Of a stretch of 64,000 nt of DNA, positions 1-7,832 are shown piece after piece; position 1 is the first letter of the stretch; each line of letters starts with the position of its first letter. This DNA is from Desulfuromonadales bacterium (GTDB lineage Bacteria > Desulfobacterota > Desulfuromonadia > Desulfuromonadales > BM103). The stretch is from assembly GCA_030145195.1 (NCBI GenBank), contig JAQYVY010000008.1:20803-84802 (forward strand), read 5' to 3'. A model generated the notes under the pieces. It made no database searches. It was not told the origin of the DNA and saw nothing but the letters and a program-made list of their open reading frames with translations. The position numbers were made by a program, and so were the translations under genes.

Positions 1-268
1 ACAAACGACAGCCATCAGCACCAAGAAACGAGCATCCAGAGACCAACGAGCGAGGGGCAGGAACTGGTACACCAGACTTCTCCCACAACACCAAGCCCAG
101 TTCAGGCAATCGGCCGCGCAGCTGTTCAAGCGTCAAATGCTGCCCGAAAAAAAAGAGGGTAAAAAATCGTTCTGGATCAACCCAGATTCCGGGACTTCCC
201 TGACAGCAACGCCCGCCACATTCTTGGCAGAGGGGTAAATTCAGAGCTTCACTTTCATTTAAAAACAT
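1..268 (-). CDS. YkgJ-type cysteine-cluster protein (partial)
   Basis: This reading frame starts at an ATG at 268 and runs off the left edge, so only about 89 N-terminal residues are visible. The visible part carries a C-x2-C-G-G-x-C-C cluster near residues 14-22 (CQECGGRCC), followed by a GIWVDPERF stretch. This is the hallmark of the YkgJ / zinc- or iron-chelate-binding (CxxCxxxCC) family, whose members are mostly of unknown function. No strong ribosome-binding site precedes the ATG, but no in-frame ATG or GTG lies further upstream. The family assignment comes from the motif alone. Metal identity and cellular role cannot be read from the sequence. Confidence 0.6.
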   Translation of the reverse strand, partial: MFLNESEALNLPLCQECGGRCCQGSPGIWVDPERFFTLFFFGQHLTLEQLRGRLPELGLVLWEKSGVPVPAPRSLVSGCSFLGADGCRL

Positions 269-534
269 CGGTAAAATTCTCGGTAAAGGCTCGTCACTCT
301 TTTTGAACTATGGCGAACAACTTTAGTGTAACAGCAAATAGAACGCTAGCGTTGAAAAACACCCATCTTGCGGGTGCGTAAACATATAGAGGATCGACCC
401 TGCGCCCTTGACCGTAAAGCCATCGCCAAAAGCACAACCTTAACAGCAACACCTTCCAGCAGAGCATACTCCATATCGCCCTTGTCAAATCCTCTTTCGC
501 CAATTAGGATAGCCGGTGCCAAGGAGTTTATGTC

Positions 535-1701
535 ATGAAAATATGTGTACTGGAACCATTTCATACCGGCTCTCACGCCACCTGGGCCGAGGAGTACGCG
601 CGTTATAGCCGTCACCAGATCGAATTGCTGACCTTATCCGGGCGGCACTGGAAATGGCGCATGCATGGTGGGGCGGTGACTCTGGCGCGGCATTTTATGG
701 AGGTCGGTTACGATCCGGATCTTCTGCTCGCCACCGACATGCTCGATTTGACCACCTTTCTCGCCTTGACCCGCAAAAAAACGGCCGGGTTGCCGATCGC
801 GCTCTATTGCCACGAAAACCAACTCAGCTACCCCTGGTCGCCAAACGATCAGGATCCAGTACAGAAGCGCGATGCCCACTACGCGTTCATAAATTACACC
901 AGCGCCCTGGCTGCCGATGCGGTGCTTTTTAACTCCCGCTATCATCTCGACGTCTTTAATGATCAACTGCCAGAGTTCCTCAAGGGTTTCCCCGACCAGA
1001 ACGAACTCTGCAGTCTGGCGCAAATCAAAGCGAAAAGTGCGGTCCTGCCGTTGGGACTCGACCTGCACCGTTTAGATCAATACCGACCAGAGCAAACCAT
1101 AGAGCAATCAAAACCACCGTTGATCCTCTGGAACCACCGCTGGGAATATGACAAAAACCCGCAAGAGTTCTTCCAGGCGCTCTACCGATTGCAGGATGAG
1201 GGGCTCGCCTTCGAGGTCGCGGTTCTCGGCGAATCCTACCGCTCCTGCCCGCCAGTCTTCGCCGAAGCACAGCTGCGACTCGGTGAGCGGATCATCCAGT
1301 TCGGTTATGCCAAGGATTTCGCCGATTATGCCCGCTGGCTCTGGCGAGCCGACATCCTTCCGGTAAACTCTGACCACGATTTTTTCGGGGCCAGCGTCGT
1401 CCAGGCGATTTATTGCCACTGCTCGCCCTTGCTGCCGCGTCGCCTCGCTTATCCCGAGCACCTGCCGACAGCAATGCAAGACCGCTTCCTCTATGACAAC
1501 TTCGAGGACCTTCTGGGACGACTGCGCGTGCTGATTAAGAACCCGACCAAGATAACCGGGGAACTGCGCTCACATGTCAATCGCTACGACTGGAGGGAAT
1601 TGGTTGAAAGGTATGATGAAGAGTTTGAAAGGATGAATACAGCAACGGGCAGGAGGCACGAATGGGAACCGGGAAGGGGCAAGCCAAGGGAAATCAGCTA
1701 G
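535..1701 (+). CDS. DUF3524 / tRNA-queuosine mannosyltransferase-like GT-B glycosyltransferase
   Basis: The 388-residue protein opens with MKICVLEPFHTGSHATW, and YCHENQLSYPW follows at about residues 91-101. These are the signature segments of the DUF3524 N-terminal domain. The C-terminal half is a GT-B glycosyltransferase fold, with WNHRWEYDKNP near 199 and a nucleotide-sugar-binding region around 275-308 (DFFGASVVQA). The nearest characterised relatives are the animal enzymes (GTDC1/QTMAN) that mannosylate queuosine in tRNA-Asp. The bacterial substrate may differ and is inferred only from homology. AAGGAG lies 8 nt before the ATG and fixes the start. The gene stands alone between minus-strand neighbours, with no obvious terminator after it. 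Confidence 0.8.
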   Translation: MKICVLEPFHTGSHATWAEEYARYSRHQIELLTLSGRHWKWRMHGGAVTLARHFMEVGYDPDLLLATDMLDLTTFLALTRKKTAGLPIALYCHENQLSYPWSPNDQDPVQKRDAHYAFINYTSALAADAVLFNSRYHLDVFNDQLPEFLKGFPDQNELCSLAQIKAKSAVLPLGLDLHRLDQYRPEQTIEQSKPPLILWNHRWEYDKNPQEFFQALYRLQDEGLAFEVAVLGESYRSCPPVFAEAQLRLGERIIQFGYAKDFADYARWLWRADILPVNSDHDFFGASVVQAIYCHCSPLLPRRLAYPEHLPTAMQDRFLYDNFEDLLGRLRVLIKNPTKITGELRSHVNRYDWRELVERYDEEFERMNTATGRRHEWEPGRGKPREIS

Positions 1702-1728
1702 TAGCACAAGGAGATTCCCTTTGGTCTT

Positions 1729-1911
1729 TCACTTATAAGACGGAACAATTAAGGTTTGACCTTCAAGACAACTATCCGCTGCAGCGACAATTTTCACACT
1801 GTTGCCACAGCCCGGGCAGACTCGTGACGAAACCCATTTGAGATCTTTTTTCATTTGCCGAATTTTTTGGCCACATTTAGAGCAAGAAAGAAAGATTGAT
1901 TCAACAAACAT
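1729..1911 (-). CDS. small zinc-ribbon protein, hypothetical
   Basis: A 60-residue open frame with two CxxC knuckles: CSKCG near residue 10 and CPGCG near residue 33. The 20-odd residues between them are basic, as in a treble-clef or zinc-ribbon fold. An AGGATC sequence lies a few bases upstream of the ATG and could serve as ribosome-binding site. The four cysteines point to one bound zinc ion. The protein could bind nucleic acid or another protein, but nothing shows which. The gene is short and isolated, so confidence that it is real is moderate. Confidence 0.45.
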   Translation of the reverse strand: MFVESIFLSCSKCGQKIRQMKKDLKWVSSRVCPGCGNSVKIVAAADSCLEGQTLIVPSYK

Positions 1912-2412
1912 AACTGATCCTGAATTAAGTTATTAGCCATCAATAGCGCTGAAGGGCAGCCTGAAACAGTTAATTTATAGATGAGAAACGAACACTCATG
2001 CTAGCGTAATGAATTGATGGGCAGATCAAGAACATCGCAAACATTGCAATGTTGGCAGGTAACAACCAATGAAGATCCGTGGATATTGCCCTCAAAAGAT
2101 GCCGTAAAATACTGAGCGGAAAGAGTATATACGCCACCACAAGCCCCTCACTTCGCATTAAATTAATCTAGTTTAGCCATCCTGTCTCTCACGTTAACGT
2201 CAGTCAACTATCGTAGTTCTACAACCTCTATATGTAGTAGCACGCTGTAGAATCTAATGAAAGGGCTGCATCTTGTCAAGAAAAGAATATTTACGAGCAC
2301 CATCGGGTTTGTCTTCGGCACCTGACTAAAGAAAACGAAGGGCTTTGCCGGGCGGATACTATCTCATTGATACGCACGTCGCTCTTGCTTATAATTGAGC
2401 TTCAACTCTATC
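1912..2412. other. intergenic, no supported gene
   Basis: About 500 AT-rich bases between the zinc-ribbon gene and the inverted-repeat element. A 62-codon minus-strand frame at 1970-2158 is hydrophobic, but it has no convincing ribosome-binding site and no recognisable motif. I see no tRNA, terminator hairpin or strong promoter here. Confidence 0.5.
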
Positions 2413-2580
2413 CTAGCAGTTTGTCGGACTATCAGGGCTGAAGCAAAAGCTTGAATGTTTGAGACCAGATTTTAGCTTATTTGAGAGTAATAGCCGTAGC
2501 TATTGGTCAAAAAGGAGCTGAGATATGGGCCAAACAGGTGAATTTGCAGCCAGTTCATTGATAGTCCGACAGACTGCTAG
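2413..2580. repeat. 168-bp element with 22-bp terminal inverted repeats (MITE-like)
   Basis: The left arm at 2413-2434 begins CTAGCAGTTTGTCGGAC. The right arm at 2559-2580 is its reverse complement with one mismatch in 22 (an A-to-G change). The arms flank about 124 bp of non-coding DNA. Both ends carry the palindrome CTAG, which could be part of the repeat or a 4-bp target duplication. There is no room for a transposase. The arrangement fits a non-autonomous insertion element, or a cruciform regulatory repeat, placed immediately upstream of the peptidyl-prolyl isomerase gene. Confidence 0.6.
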
Positions 2581-2596
2581 CACAAGGAATAAACTT

Positions 2597-3106
2597 ATGA
2601 GCAGTAAGCCCCTGATCCAGATCGAAACCTCCCATGGCGAAATCTTCCTGGAACTCGACTGCGACAAAGCTCCGGTCAGCGTCGAGAATTTTATTGCCTA
2701 CGCCAAAGCGGGCCACTACGACGGCACCATCTTCCATCGCGTGATCAAAGGTTTCATGATTCAAGGCGGAGGTCTAACTCCAAACATGCAGGAGAAACCA
2801 ACCAGAGAGCCGATTGTCAACGAGGCGACCAACAAGCTGAAGAACAAGACCGGCAGCGTCGCCATGGGCCGCACCGGAGAAATCGACAGCGCCACGGCCC
2901 AGTTCTTCATCAACACCGAAGACAACAAAGACCTCGACCATGGCGGCCTTAAACCGGAGATGTATGGTTATGCGGTGTTCGGCCAGGTGGTTGATGGTAT
3001 GGATGTGGTCTACACCATTGAGCAGCAGGGAACGACCAGCGTTGCGGGATACGATGATGTACCGGAGGAACCAATAATAATCCAGACGGTGACCGTCCTC
3101 GATTAA
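2597..3106 (+). CDS. ppiB: cyclophilin-type peptidyl-prolyl cis-trans isomerase
   Basis: A 169-residue single-domain cyclophilin, about the usual length for cytoplasmic PpiB-type enzymes. It isomerises X-Pro bonds during protein folding. Family motifs include the FHRVIKGFMIQGG segment (catalytic Arg in FHR), MGRTGEIDSATAQFFIN and VFGQVVDGMDVV. There is no signal peptide, so it should be cytoplasmic. A longer frame opens at 2525, but its extra N-terminus is only the translated right arm of the inverted repeat. The start at 2597 has AAGGA 8 nt upstream and gives the normal family N-terminus (MSSKPLIQIET). Confidence 0.9.
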   Translation: MSSKPLIQIETSHGEIFLELDCDKAPVSVENFIAYAKAGHYDGTIFHRVIKGFMIQGGGLTPNMQEKPTREPIVNEATNKLKNKTGSVAMGRTGEIDSATAQFFINTEDNKDLDHGGLKPEMYGYAVFGQVVDGMDVVYTIEQQGTTSVAGYDDVPEEPIIIQTVTVLD

Positions 3107-3286
3107 CCCGAGTCGTGAGGAAAGTGCCCCAGGAATGACTGTCGTCACTCTAAAACATTTATTCGCCGAACAAACAACAGAGGAAATGCGATTACCACCA
3201 CACACTCCCCGCAACGTGACATCAATATCAAAGGCAAGATTGAGGCATGATCAAGAGTTCTAGTGCAAGATCGTGAACACAGTAAT

Positions 3287-3313
3287 GGGCCAGACGATCA
3301 GATCGTCTGGCCC
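3287..3313. terminator. hairpin between ppiB and the FKBP gene
   Basis: A perfect 12-bp stem (GGGCCAGACGAT paired with ATCGTCTGGCCC, 3-nt loop) lies between two convergent genes. A T-rich but interrupted tail follows on the plus strand. It probably terminates transcription from one or both sides. Confidence 0.6.
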
Positions 3314-3340
3314 TTTGCTGTTTCAGTTGTGTTGTAACCG

Positions 3341-3772
3341 TCAGGTCATTTCCAGGAGTTCAAGCTCGAAGGTCAGGTTCTTACCGGCCAACGGGTGGTT
3401 GGCGTCGAGAATTACCTTGTCGTCGGTAACCTCGGTCACCGTCACAACCATCGGTGGCTGACCTTCACCACCATCTGACTGCAATTGCAGACCAATTTCA
3501 GGGGTCACACCTTCAGCAAACTGGCTGTGTTCAACCTCTATGACCATCTCTTTATGATGTGGCCCATAGGCCTCTTCGGCAGGGATGGTCACAATCTTGG
3601 TTTCACCAATAGACATAGCAACGACTGCCTGGTCAAAGCCATTGATCACCTGCCCTGCCCCCACCACAAACTCAAAAGGTTCACTCTCACGCGAGGTATC
3701 AAACACCGTTCCGTCATCCAACGTTCCGACATAGTGAACTTTGGCGGTTTTACAATTCTCAGTTTCAGACAT
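3341..3772 (-). CDS. SlyD-like FKBP-type peptidyl-prolyl isomerase
   Basis: A 143-residue FKBP of the SlyD type. The FKBP half-domain has VHYVGTLDDGTVFDTS near the N-terminus and an INGFDQAV segment. The central insert-in-flap region contains PAEEAYGPHH. The family signature DANHPLAGKNLTFELELLE closes the protein. SlyD proteins combine isomerase and chaperone activity. The His-rich metal-binding tail of E. coli SlyD is absent. The frame opens further upstream, but the ATG at 3772 has GGAGAAG as ribosome-binding site and gives the family N-terminus. A second SlyD-like paralogue lies at 61032. Confidence 0.85.
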   Translation of the reverse strand: MSETENCKTAKVHYVGTLDDGTVFDTSRESEPFEFVVGAGQVINGFDQAVVAMSIGETKIVTIPAEEAYGPHHKEMVIEVEHSQFAEGVTPEIGLQLQSDGGEGQPPMVVTVTEVTDDKVILDANHPLAGKNLTFELELLEMT

Positions 3773-3979
3773 GTCTTCTCCATTTTTCACAGATTTTTTA
3801 TCTTTGACTAACATACCGTTGATCTGCTGTGAAGTAGATAAAGGCTATTTCCGTGTTTTTTAAAAATGATGGTGATCAGACGCTCCTTGTTTTGACCAAG
3901 AGGTTGTGCTGAAGATGCCACGCAGAAGTTTTTTTTGGGGGGGGGAGAGGACTCAAGAGTTCGCGTTTGAACAAAAAAA

Positions 3980-4001
3980 GGGGCGCCCCAAGAGGCACCC
4001 C
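3980..4001 (-). terminator. rho-independent terminator of citrate synthase
   Basis: On the minus strand the stem GGGGTGCC/GGCGCCCC (one G-T pair) is followed directly by seven T residues, 28 nt after the citrate synthase stop codon. Confidence 0.85.
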
Positions 4002-4028
4002 TTTTTACTTGCATAGGAACTGTTGGAG

Positions 4029-5339
4029 TTAGATACCAGCAGCTTCTTCCAGCATTGCCGTGGTCACAGACTTCGGACGCTCAATGGCGTAACCGAGAGC
4101 ACGGTCCCAAGTGATGTTGGCGAGGCAACCAAGGGCGCGGCCAATACCGAAAAGTACAGTATAGAATTCGTATTGGGTCACACCATAGTACCACTGGATG
4201 ACGCCAGACTGTGCGTCGACGTTTGGCCAGGGGTTTTTGGCTTTGCCATGCTCGGTGAGCACGCCAGGAGCAACTTCGAAGATCATCTTGACCAGCTTGA
4301 ACAGCGGGTAATCTTTGAGACCTTCTGTCTTCATGCAGAACTCACGCTGTGAAGCATAGCGGGGGTCAGTCTTACGCAGAACGGCATGACCGTAACCTGG
4401 AATAACCTGACCACTGTTGAGAGTGTCCCACAGAGCTTTCTTGAGGCCGTCTTCGGTTGGCACTTCGCCGCCCAGTTTAGTCATGAATTCCTGAGTCCAA
4501 CGGAGAACTTCTTCGTTAGCCAAACCGTGCAGAGGACCTGCCAGGCCGTTGAGGCCGGCGCTGTAGGAGTAGTAGGCATCGGAAAGAGCAGAAGCAACCA
4601 GATGAGTGGTATGTGCGGACACGTTACCGGACTCATGGTCAGAATGCAGGATGAAGTACATACGTGCAACGTCATCATAAGGAGCTGCGATGCCCATCAT
4701 GCGAGCAAAGTTGCCGCCCATATCCAGAGCGGGATCAGCTTCGATATGGGTATCGCCCATGTACTTCATGCGATAGATGTATGCGCCAAGAGGACCGAGT
4801 TTGGCCATCATGTTGTCGCAATCATCGAACATGTCTTCCCAGCAAGTCATCTTGTTGAATTTGCCAGCCGCGTAGTTGGTAGAGAACACGGAGTCACGCT
4901 GCATGACAAGGACGCCAGTGGAGAACATTGTCATTGGATGGGTGTCACGAGGCATAGCACGCAGTACGTCGACAACGTAAGCAGGAAGCTGAGATTTCGC
5001 TTTCCAGGATTCAACAATTTCCAGGGTCTGCTCCATGGTCGGAACATCGCCGGTCATCAGCAGGTACCAGAAACCTTCCACGTAGGGATAATCACTGCCC
5101 GGAAATTTTGGCAAAGCTTCGAAAGTTTCAGGGATGGTCATGCCACGAAAGCGGATACCTTCAAAGGGATCCAGGTAAGAGATGTCCGTTACCAGGCTCT
5201 TGATGCCGCGGGCTCCCCCGATAGTCTGGGCAATAGTAACATCGCCGAGTTTAACATCGCCAAACTCTTTAACCAGACGGGTAGTCCGAGGACGATGCTC
5301 ATCAATTTTCTTACGAAGAACTTCTTTCAGTGTCGACAT
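4029..5339 (-). CDS. gltA: citrate synthase, mitochondrial (eukaryote-like) type
   Basis: A 436-residue citrate synthase that condenses oxaloacetate and acetyl-CoA as the entry step of the TCA cycle. The catalytic set is visible: His271 (GPLHGLANEE), His318 (PGYGHAVL) and Asp375 (NVDAQSG). The sequence style, including LHSDHESGNVSAHT, MFSTGVLVMQ and the length, resembles mitochondrial citrate synthase rather than the hexameric NADH-inhibited GltA of enterics. This eukaryote-like form is known from Geobacter. AGGAGAG precedes the ATG, and a strong terminator follows the gene, so it is probably monocistronic. The intergenic region before it holds a TGTATACA palindrome that may be a regulator site. 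Confidence 0.92.
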   Translation of the reverse strand: MSTLKEVLRKKIDEHRPRTTRLVKEFGDVKLGDVTIAQTIGGARGIKSLVTDISYLDPFEGIRFRGMTIPETFEALPKFPGSDYPYVEGFWYLLMTGDVPTMEQTLEIVESWKAKSQLPAYVVDVLRAMPRDTHPMTMFSTGVLVMQRDSVFSTNYAAGKFNKMTCWEDMFDDCDNMMAKLGPLGAYIYRMKYMGDTHIEADPALDMGGNFARMMGIAAPYDDVARMYFILHSDHESGNVSAHTTHLVASALSDAYYSYSAGLNGLAGPLHGLANEEVLRWTQEFMTKLGGEVPTEDGLKKALWDTLNSGQVIPGYGHAVLRKTDPRYASQREFCMKTEGLKDYPLFKLVKMIFEVAPGVLTEHGKAKNPWPNVDAQSGVIQWYYGVTQYEFYTVLFGIGRALGCLANITWDRALGYAIERPKSVTTAMLEEAAGI

Positions 5340-5605
5340 ACGCTCTCTCCTTTAGTGGAATGGAATGGTGGTGGGGAAATCCCACCAGAGTTAACTGTCC
5401 CTTGCTCTCAACAAACAATTTCTACATGACAAATCATCTCGCCGACAAATCTGAGCCAGTACGTTAAATCCGCACCGGGCTACCGGATAAATGCGGCGGG
5501 ATGGAATGGAAAGGGGATCAAAGCCTGTAGGACTCCGCAAACCTTTAACTATTCTCATTTTCCAAATAATGTTCTAACAACTCCCCCCTAACCTGTCAAG
5601 TCGAT

Positions 5606-5617
5606 TTTGTATACAGT
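5606..5617. promoter_or_regulatory. TGTATACA palindrome, possible GntR-type operator
   Basis: The perfect palindrome TGTATACA at 5608-5615 sits within TTTGTATACAGT, in the 380-bp region between the divergent citrate synthase and dusB genes. Many GntR/FCD-family regulators bind TTGTATACAA-like sites. An 8-bp palindrome is also common by chance, so this is a weak call. Confidence 0.25.
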
Positions 5618-5680
5618 ATGCGATTTCTTTTTTTCCTGAATGACACCTTTTCATTTGCTTTCGTAATTCACCATGGTAAT

Positions 5681-5699
5681 ATGCTTAAAAATTAAGCAT
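5681..5699. promoter_or_regulatory. leader hairpin before dusB
   Basis: A perfect inverted repeat, ATGCTTAA-N3-TTAAGCAT, lies 22-40 nt upstream of the preferred dusB start. It could form an mRNA leader hairpin or bind a dimeric regulator. Its position also argues against translation starting upstream of it at 5673. Confidence 0.3.
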
Positions 5700-5720
5700 G
5701 ATACAGGTTATGTCCCATCT

Positions 5721-6680
5721 ATGAATATTGGCTCCCTGAAACTGGAAAACCCTATAATATCAGCGCCCATGGCAGGCATTTCCGACTTGCCCTACAGGCT
5801 TATAATGAAGCGCCACGGCGCTTCGCTGGTCATGAGCGAAATGATCAGTGCTAACGGCCTCTTTTTCAACGGCAAGGCGACCCGTGCGCTACTGAGCTCC
5901 CGACCAGAGGAGCACCCAGTAGGGATTCAACTGTTCGGCGACGATGCGGAACGTCTCGCAGAGGCAACGACCATGGTCGAAGAAGCTGGCGAGATGATTG
6001 ATCTCAACCTCGGCTGTCCGGTGCGAAAAGTTATCAGAACAGGCGCTGGTGCGGCCTTACTCAAGGATCCCGTTAAAGTCGGCCGTATCATTGCCGCCGT
6101 GCGACGAGCGACATCTCGCCCCCTGACCGTCAAATTCCGTTCAGGCTGGGATCAAGATTCGATCAATTTTCTTGAAATTGGTCGAATCGCCGTCGCTGAA
6201 GGGGTAGATGCCGTCACCCTGCACCCACGCACTCGGGCCCAAATGTTTAGTGGAAAAGCGGATTGGGACCAAATTCGGCAGCTCAAAAAGGCTCTCCCTG
6301 TGCCGGTTATCGGCAGTGGCGATTTGTTCAGCGCCGAGACAGTCAAAACCATGTTTGATCAAACTGACTGCGATGCAGTAATGATCGGGCGCGGCGGCTA
6401 CGGGAATCCATGGATCATTCGTCAGTCTCTAGAATTACTGGCAGGCCAGCCAATAACAAAGCCATCAATTGAAGAACGTTTCGCCACGGCGAGAATGCAC
6501 CTCAACCTCAGCCTAGAGATTTTTGGCCCACACAAAACGCTAGGCCAGATGCGGAAACATCTCTGCTGGTACGTTCGTGGCATGGAAAACTCCGCCGACT
6601 TCAGATCCGGGATAAATCAAACACGAGACATTGCCGAAATGCGACAACACCTTGAGAACTTTTTCACCTATGCAAGCTGA
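5721..6680 (+). CDS. dusB: tRNA-dihydrouridine synthase DusB
   Basis: An FMN enzyme that reduces uridine to dihydrouridine in the tRNA D-loop. The TIM-barrel motifs are present: an N-terminal SAPMAGISDLPYR, MSEMIS, the catalytic Cys99 in LNLGCPVRKV, and phosphate-binding loops GSGDLFS and MIGRGGYGNPW. The length of 319 residues fits the family. The frame is open from 5673, but that longer N-terminus spans a leader hairpin and is not family-like. The ATG at 5721 gives MNIGSLKLENP, the usual beginning, though its ribosome-binding site is weak. The stop codon overlaps the start of the histidine kinase gene, so the two are probably co-transcribed. In many proteobacteria dusB is likewise linked to a regulatory gene such as fis. 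Confidence 0.9.
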   Translation: MNIGSLKLENPIISAPMAGISDLPYRLIMKRHGASLVMSEMISANGLFFNGKATRALLSSRPEEHPVGIQLFGDDAERLAEATTMVEEAGEMIDLNLGCPVRKVIRTGAGAALLKDPVKVGRIIAAVRRATSRPLTVKFRSGWDQDSINFLEIGRIAVAEGVDAVTLHPRTRAQMFSGKADWDQIRQLKKALPVPVIGSGDLFSAETVKTMFDQTDCDAVMIGRGGYGNPWIIRQSLELLAGQPITKPSIEERFATARMHLNLSLEIFGPHKTLGQMRKHLCWYVRGMENSADFRSGINQTRDIAEMRQHLENFFTYAS

Positions 6681-7806
6681 CCGGCACAACAAAACAAAAG
6701 AAGAGAAGGTTGAGGCATCGCCCCGCACCGACCCCAACCTTTACGCCATGATTCTGGAGAATATTGATCGGGCCGTGATCGCGTTCGACCAAGCAGGGCA
6801 GATTACGCTCTTCAACCCGGCAGCAGAAGCCTTTACCGGGCGCTCTTCCAAACAAGTTCTCGGCACCCATTTCCGCGATTTTTTTCATAATCAGGAGACG
6901 CTTCTTTACCTGGCAAAAGTTGCCATGGAGGACGGCCGTTCAATTACTGATGATGAGGGACTACTTCTGCTTCGAGACAATGCCGAACCACTACCAGTGA
7001 ATGCTTATTCGGCACCAATTTATACCAATAGGGGAAAGCAAGACGGCGCAGTGATGATTATTCGCGATCTATCACGAATTAGGGAACTGGAGGGGACTTT
7101 ACGACGAGCAGACCGCTTGTCGCTGCTGGGCACCCTGGCCGCCGGATTGGCTCACGAGATCAAGAATCCGTTGGGCGGGATCAAGGGCGCAGCCCAACTC
7201 CTTTCCAGGGAACTCGACGCAGAGCACGAGCTGGATGAATATACGCAGATCATGATCCGCGAGGTAGAGCGCATCAATACCATCATCAATGAGTTGATGG
7301 ACCTCGGTAGCCCTCACCCGCCAACAATTGGAGCGGTCAATCTGGCCAAAGTCCTCGGTGACATTATCCTCCTGCAGAAAGAAGCGGCACGCAGCAAAAA
7401 CATCACCTTTTTATTGCAACTCGACCCAAGCATTCCACCGATTCAGGGCGACGAGAACCTTTTGACCAGACTTTTCCTCAATTTGATCAAAAATGCGCGT
7501 GAATCGATAGAACGCGATGGTCAAGTCGCCATCGAGACCAGGATATCACCAAACTATCACCTCACCAGCCCGGGACAAAAATCTTCACCAATGGTCGACA
7601 TCAAAGTCCGGGATACCGGTTGCGGGATTGCAGAAGAAGAGTTAGATCGTATTTTTACGCCCTATTTCACGACCAAGTCCAAAGGAAGCGGCCTGGGTCT
7701 TGCGATTTCACAAAAAATCGTCGAAGACCACAACGGCTTCCTTAAGATTGAAAGTCTTCCAGAAACGGGCACCACAGTCACAGTTTCGTTACCACTACGA
7801 CGTTAG
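6670..7806 (+). CDS. ntrB: NtrB-like PAS sensor histidine kinase
   Basis: A 378-residue soluble sensor kinase with no membrane segment. An N-terminal PAS domain (about 30-130, ENIDRAVIAFDQAGQITLFN) is followed by a HisKA dimerisation domain with phospho-acceptor His162 in AHEIKNPLGGIKGAAQLL. A HATPase domain follows, with the N box (NLIKNARES), the DTGCGI loop, FTPYFTTK and GSGLGLAIS. This domain order and the adjacent NtrC-type regulator match NtrB/GlnL. The sensed signal is inferred to be nitrogen status, but related pairs in this group control other pathways. The ATG at 6670 overlaps the dusB stop by 11 bp. Confidence 0.8.
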   Translation: MQADRHNKTKEEKVEASPRTDPNLYAMILENIDRAVIAFDQAGQITLFNPAAEAFTGRSSKQVLGTHFRDFFHNQETLLYLAKVAMEDGRSITDDEGLLLLRDNAEPLPVNAYSAPIYTNRGKQDGAVMIIRDLSRIRELEGTLRRADRLSLLGTLAAGLAHEIKNPLGGIKGAAQLLSRELDAEHELDEYTQIMIREVERINTIINELMDLGSPHPPTIGAVNLAKVLGDIILLQKEAARSKNITFLLQLDPSIPPIQGDENLLTRLFLNLIKNARESIERDGQVAIETRISPNYHLTSPGQKSSPMVDIKVRDTGCGIAEEELDRIFTPYFTTKSKGSGLGLAISQKIVEDHNGFLKIESLPETGTTVTVSLPLRR

Positions 7807-7832
7807 TTTTCGTTTTTCAAGGAGAAACAGGC

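Noticed and set aside
1970..2158. 62-codon hydrophobic minus-strand frame
   Set aside because: No ribosome-binding site, no motif and no operon context.
2525..2596. upstream start for the cyclophilin gene
   Set aside because: The 24 extra residues translate the interior and right arm of the inverted-repeat element. The start at 2597 has a ribosome-binding site and the family N-terminus.
4386..5429. 347-codon plus-strand open frame
   Set aside because: It lies wholly opposite the citrate synthase gene, has no family motif and no ribosome-binding site. It is a codon-bias shadow.
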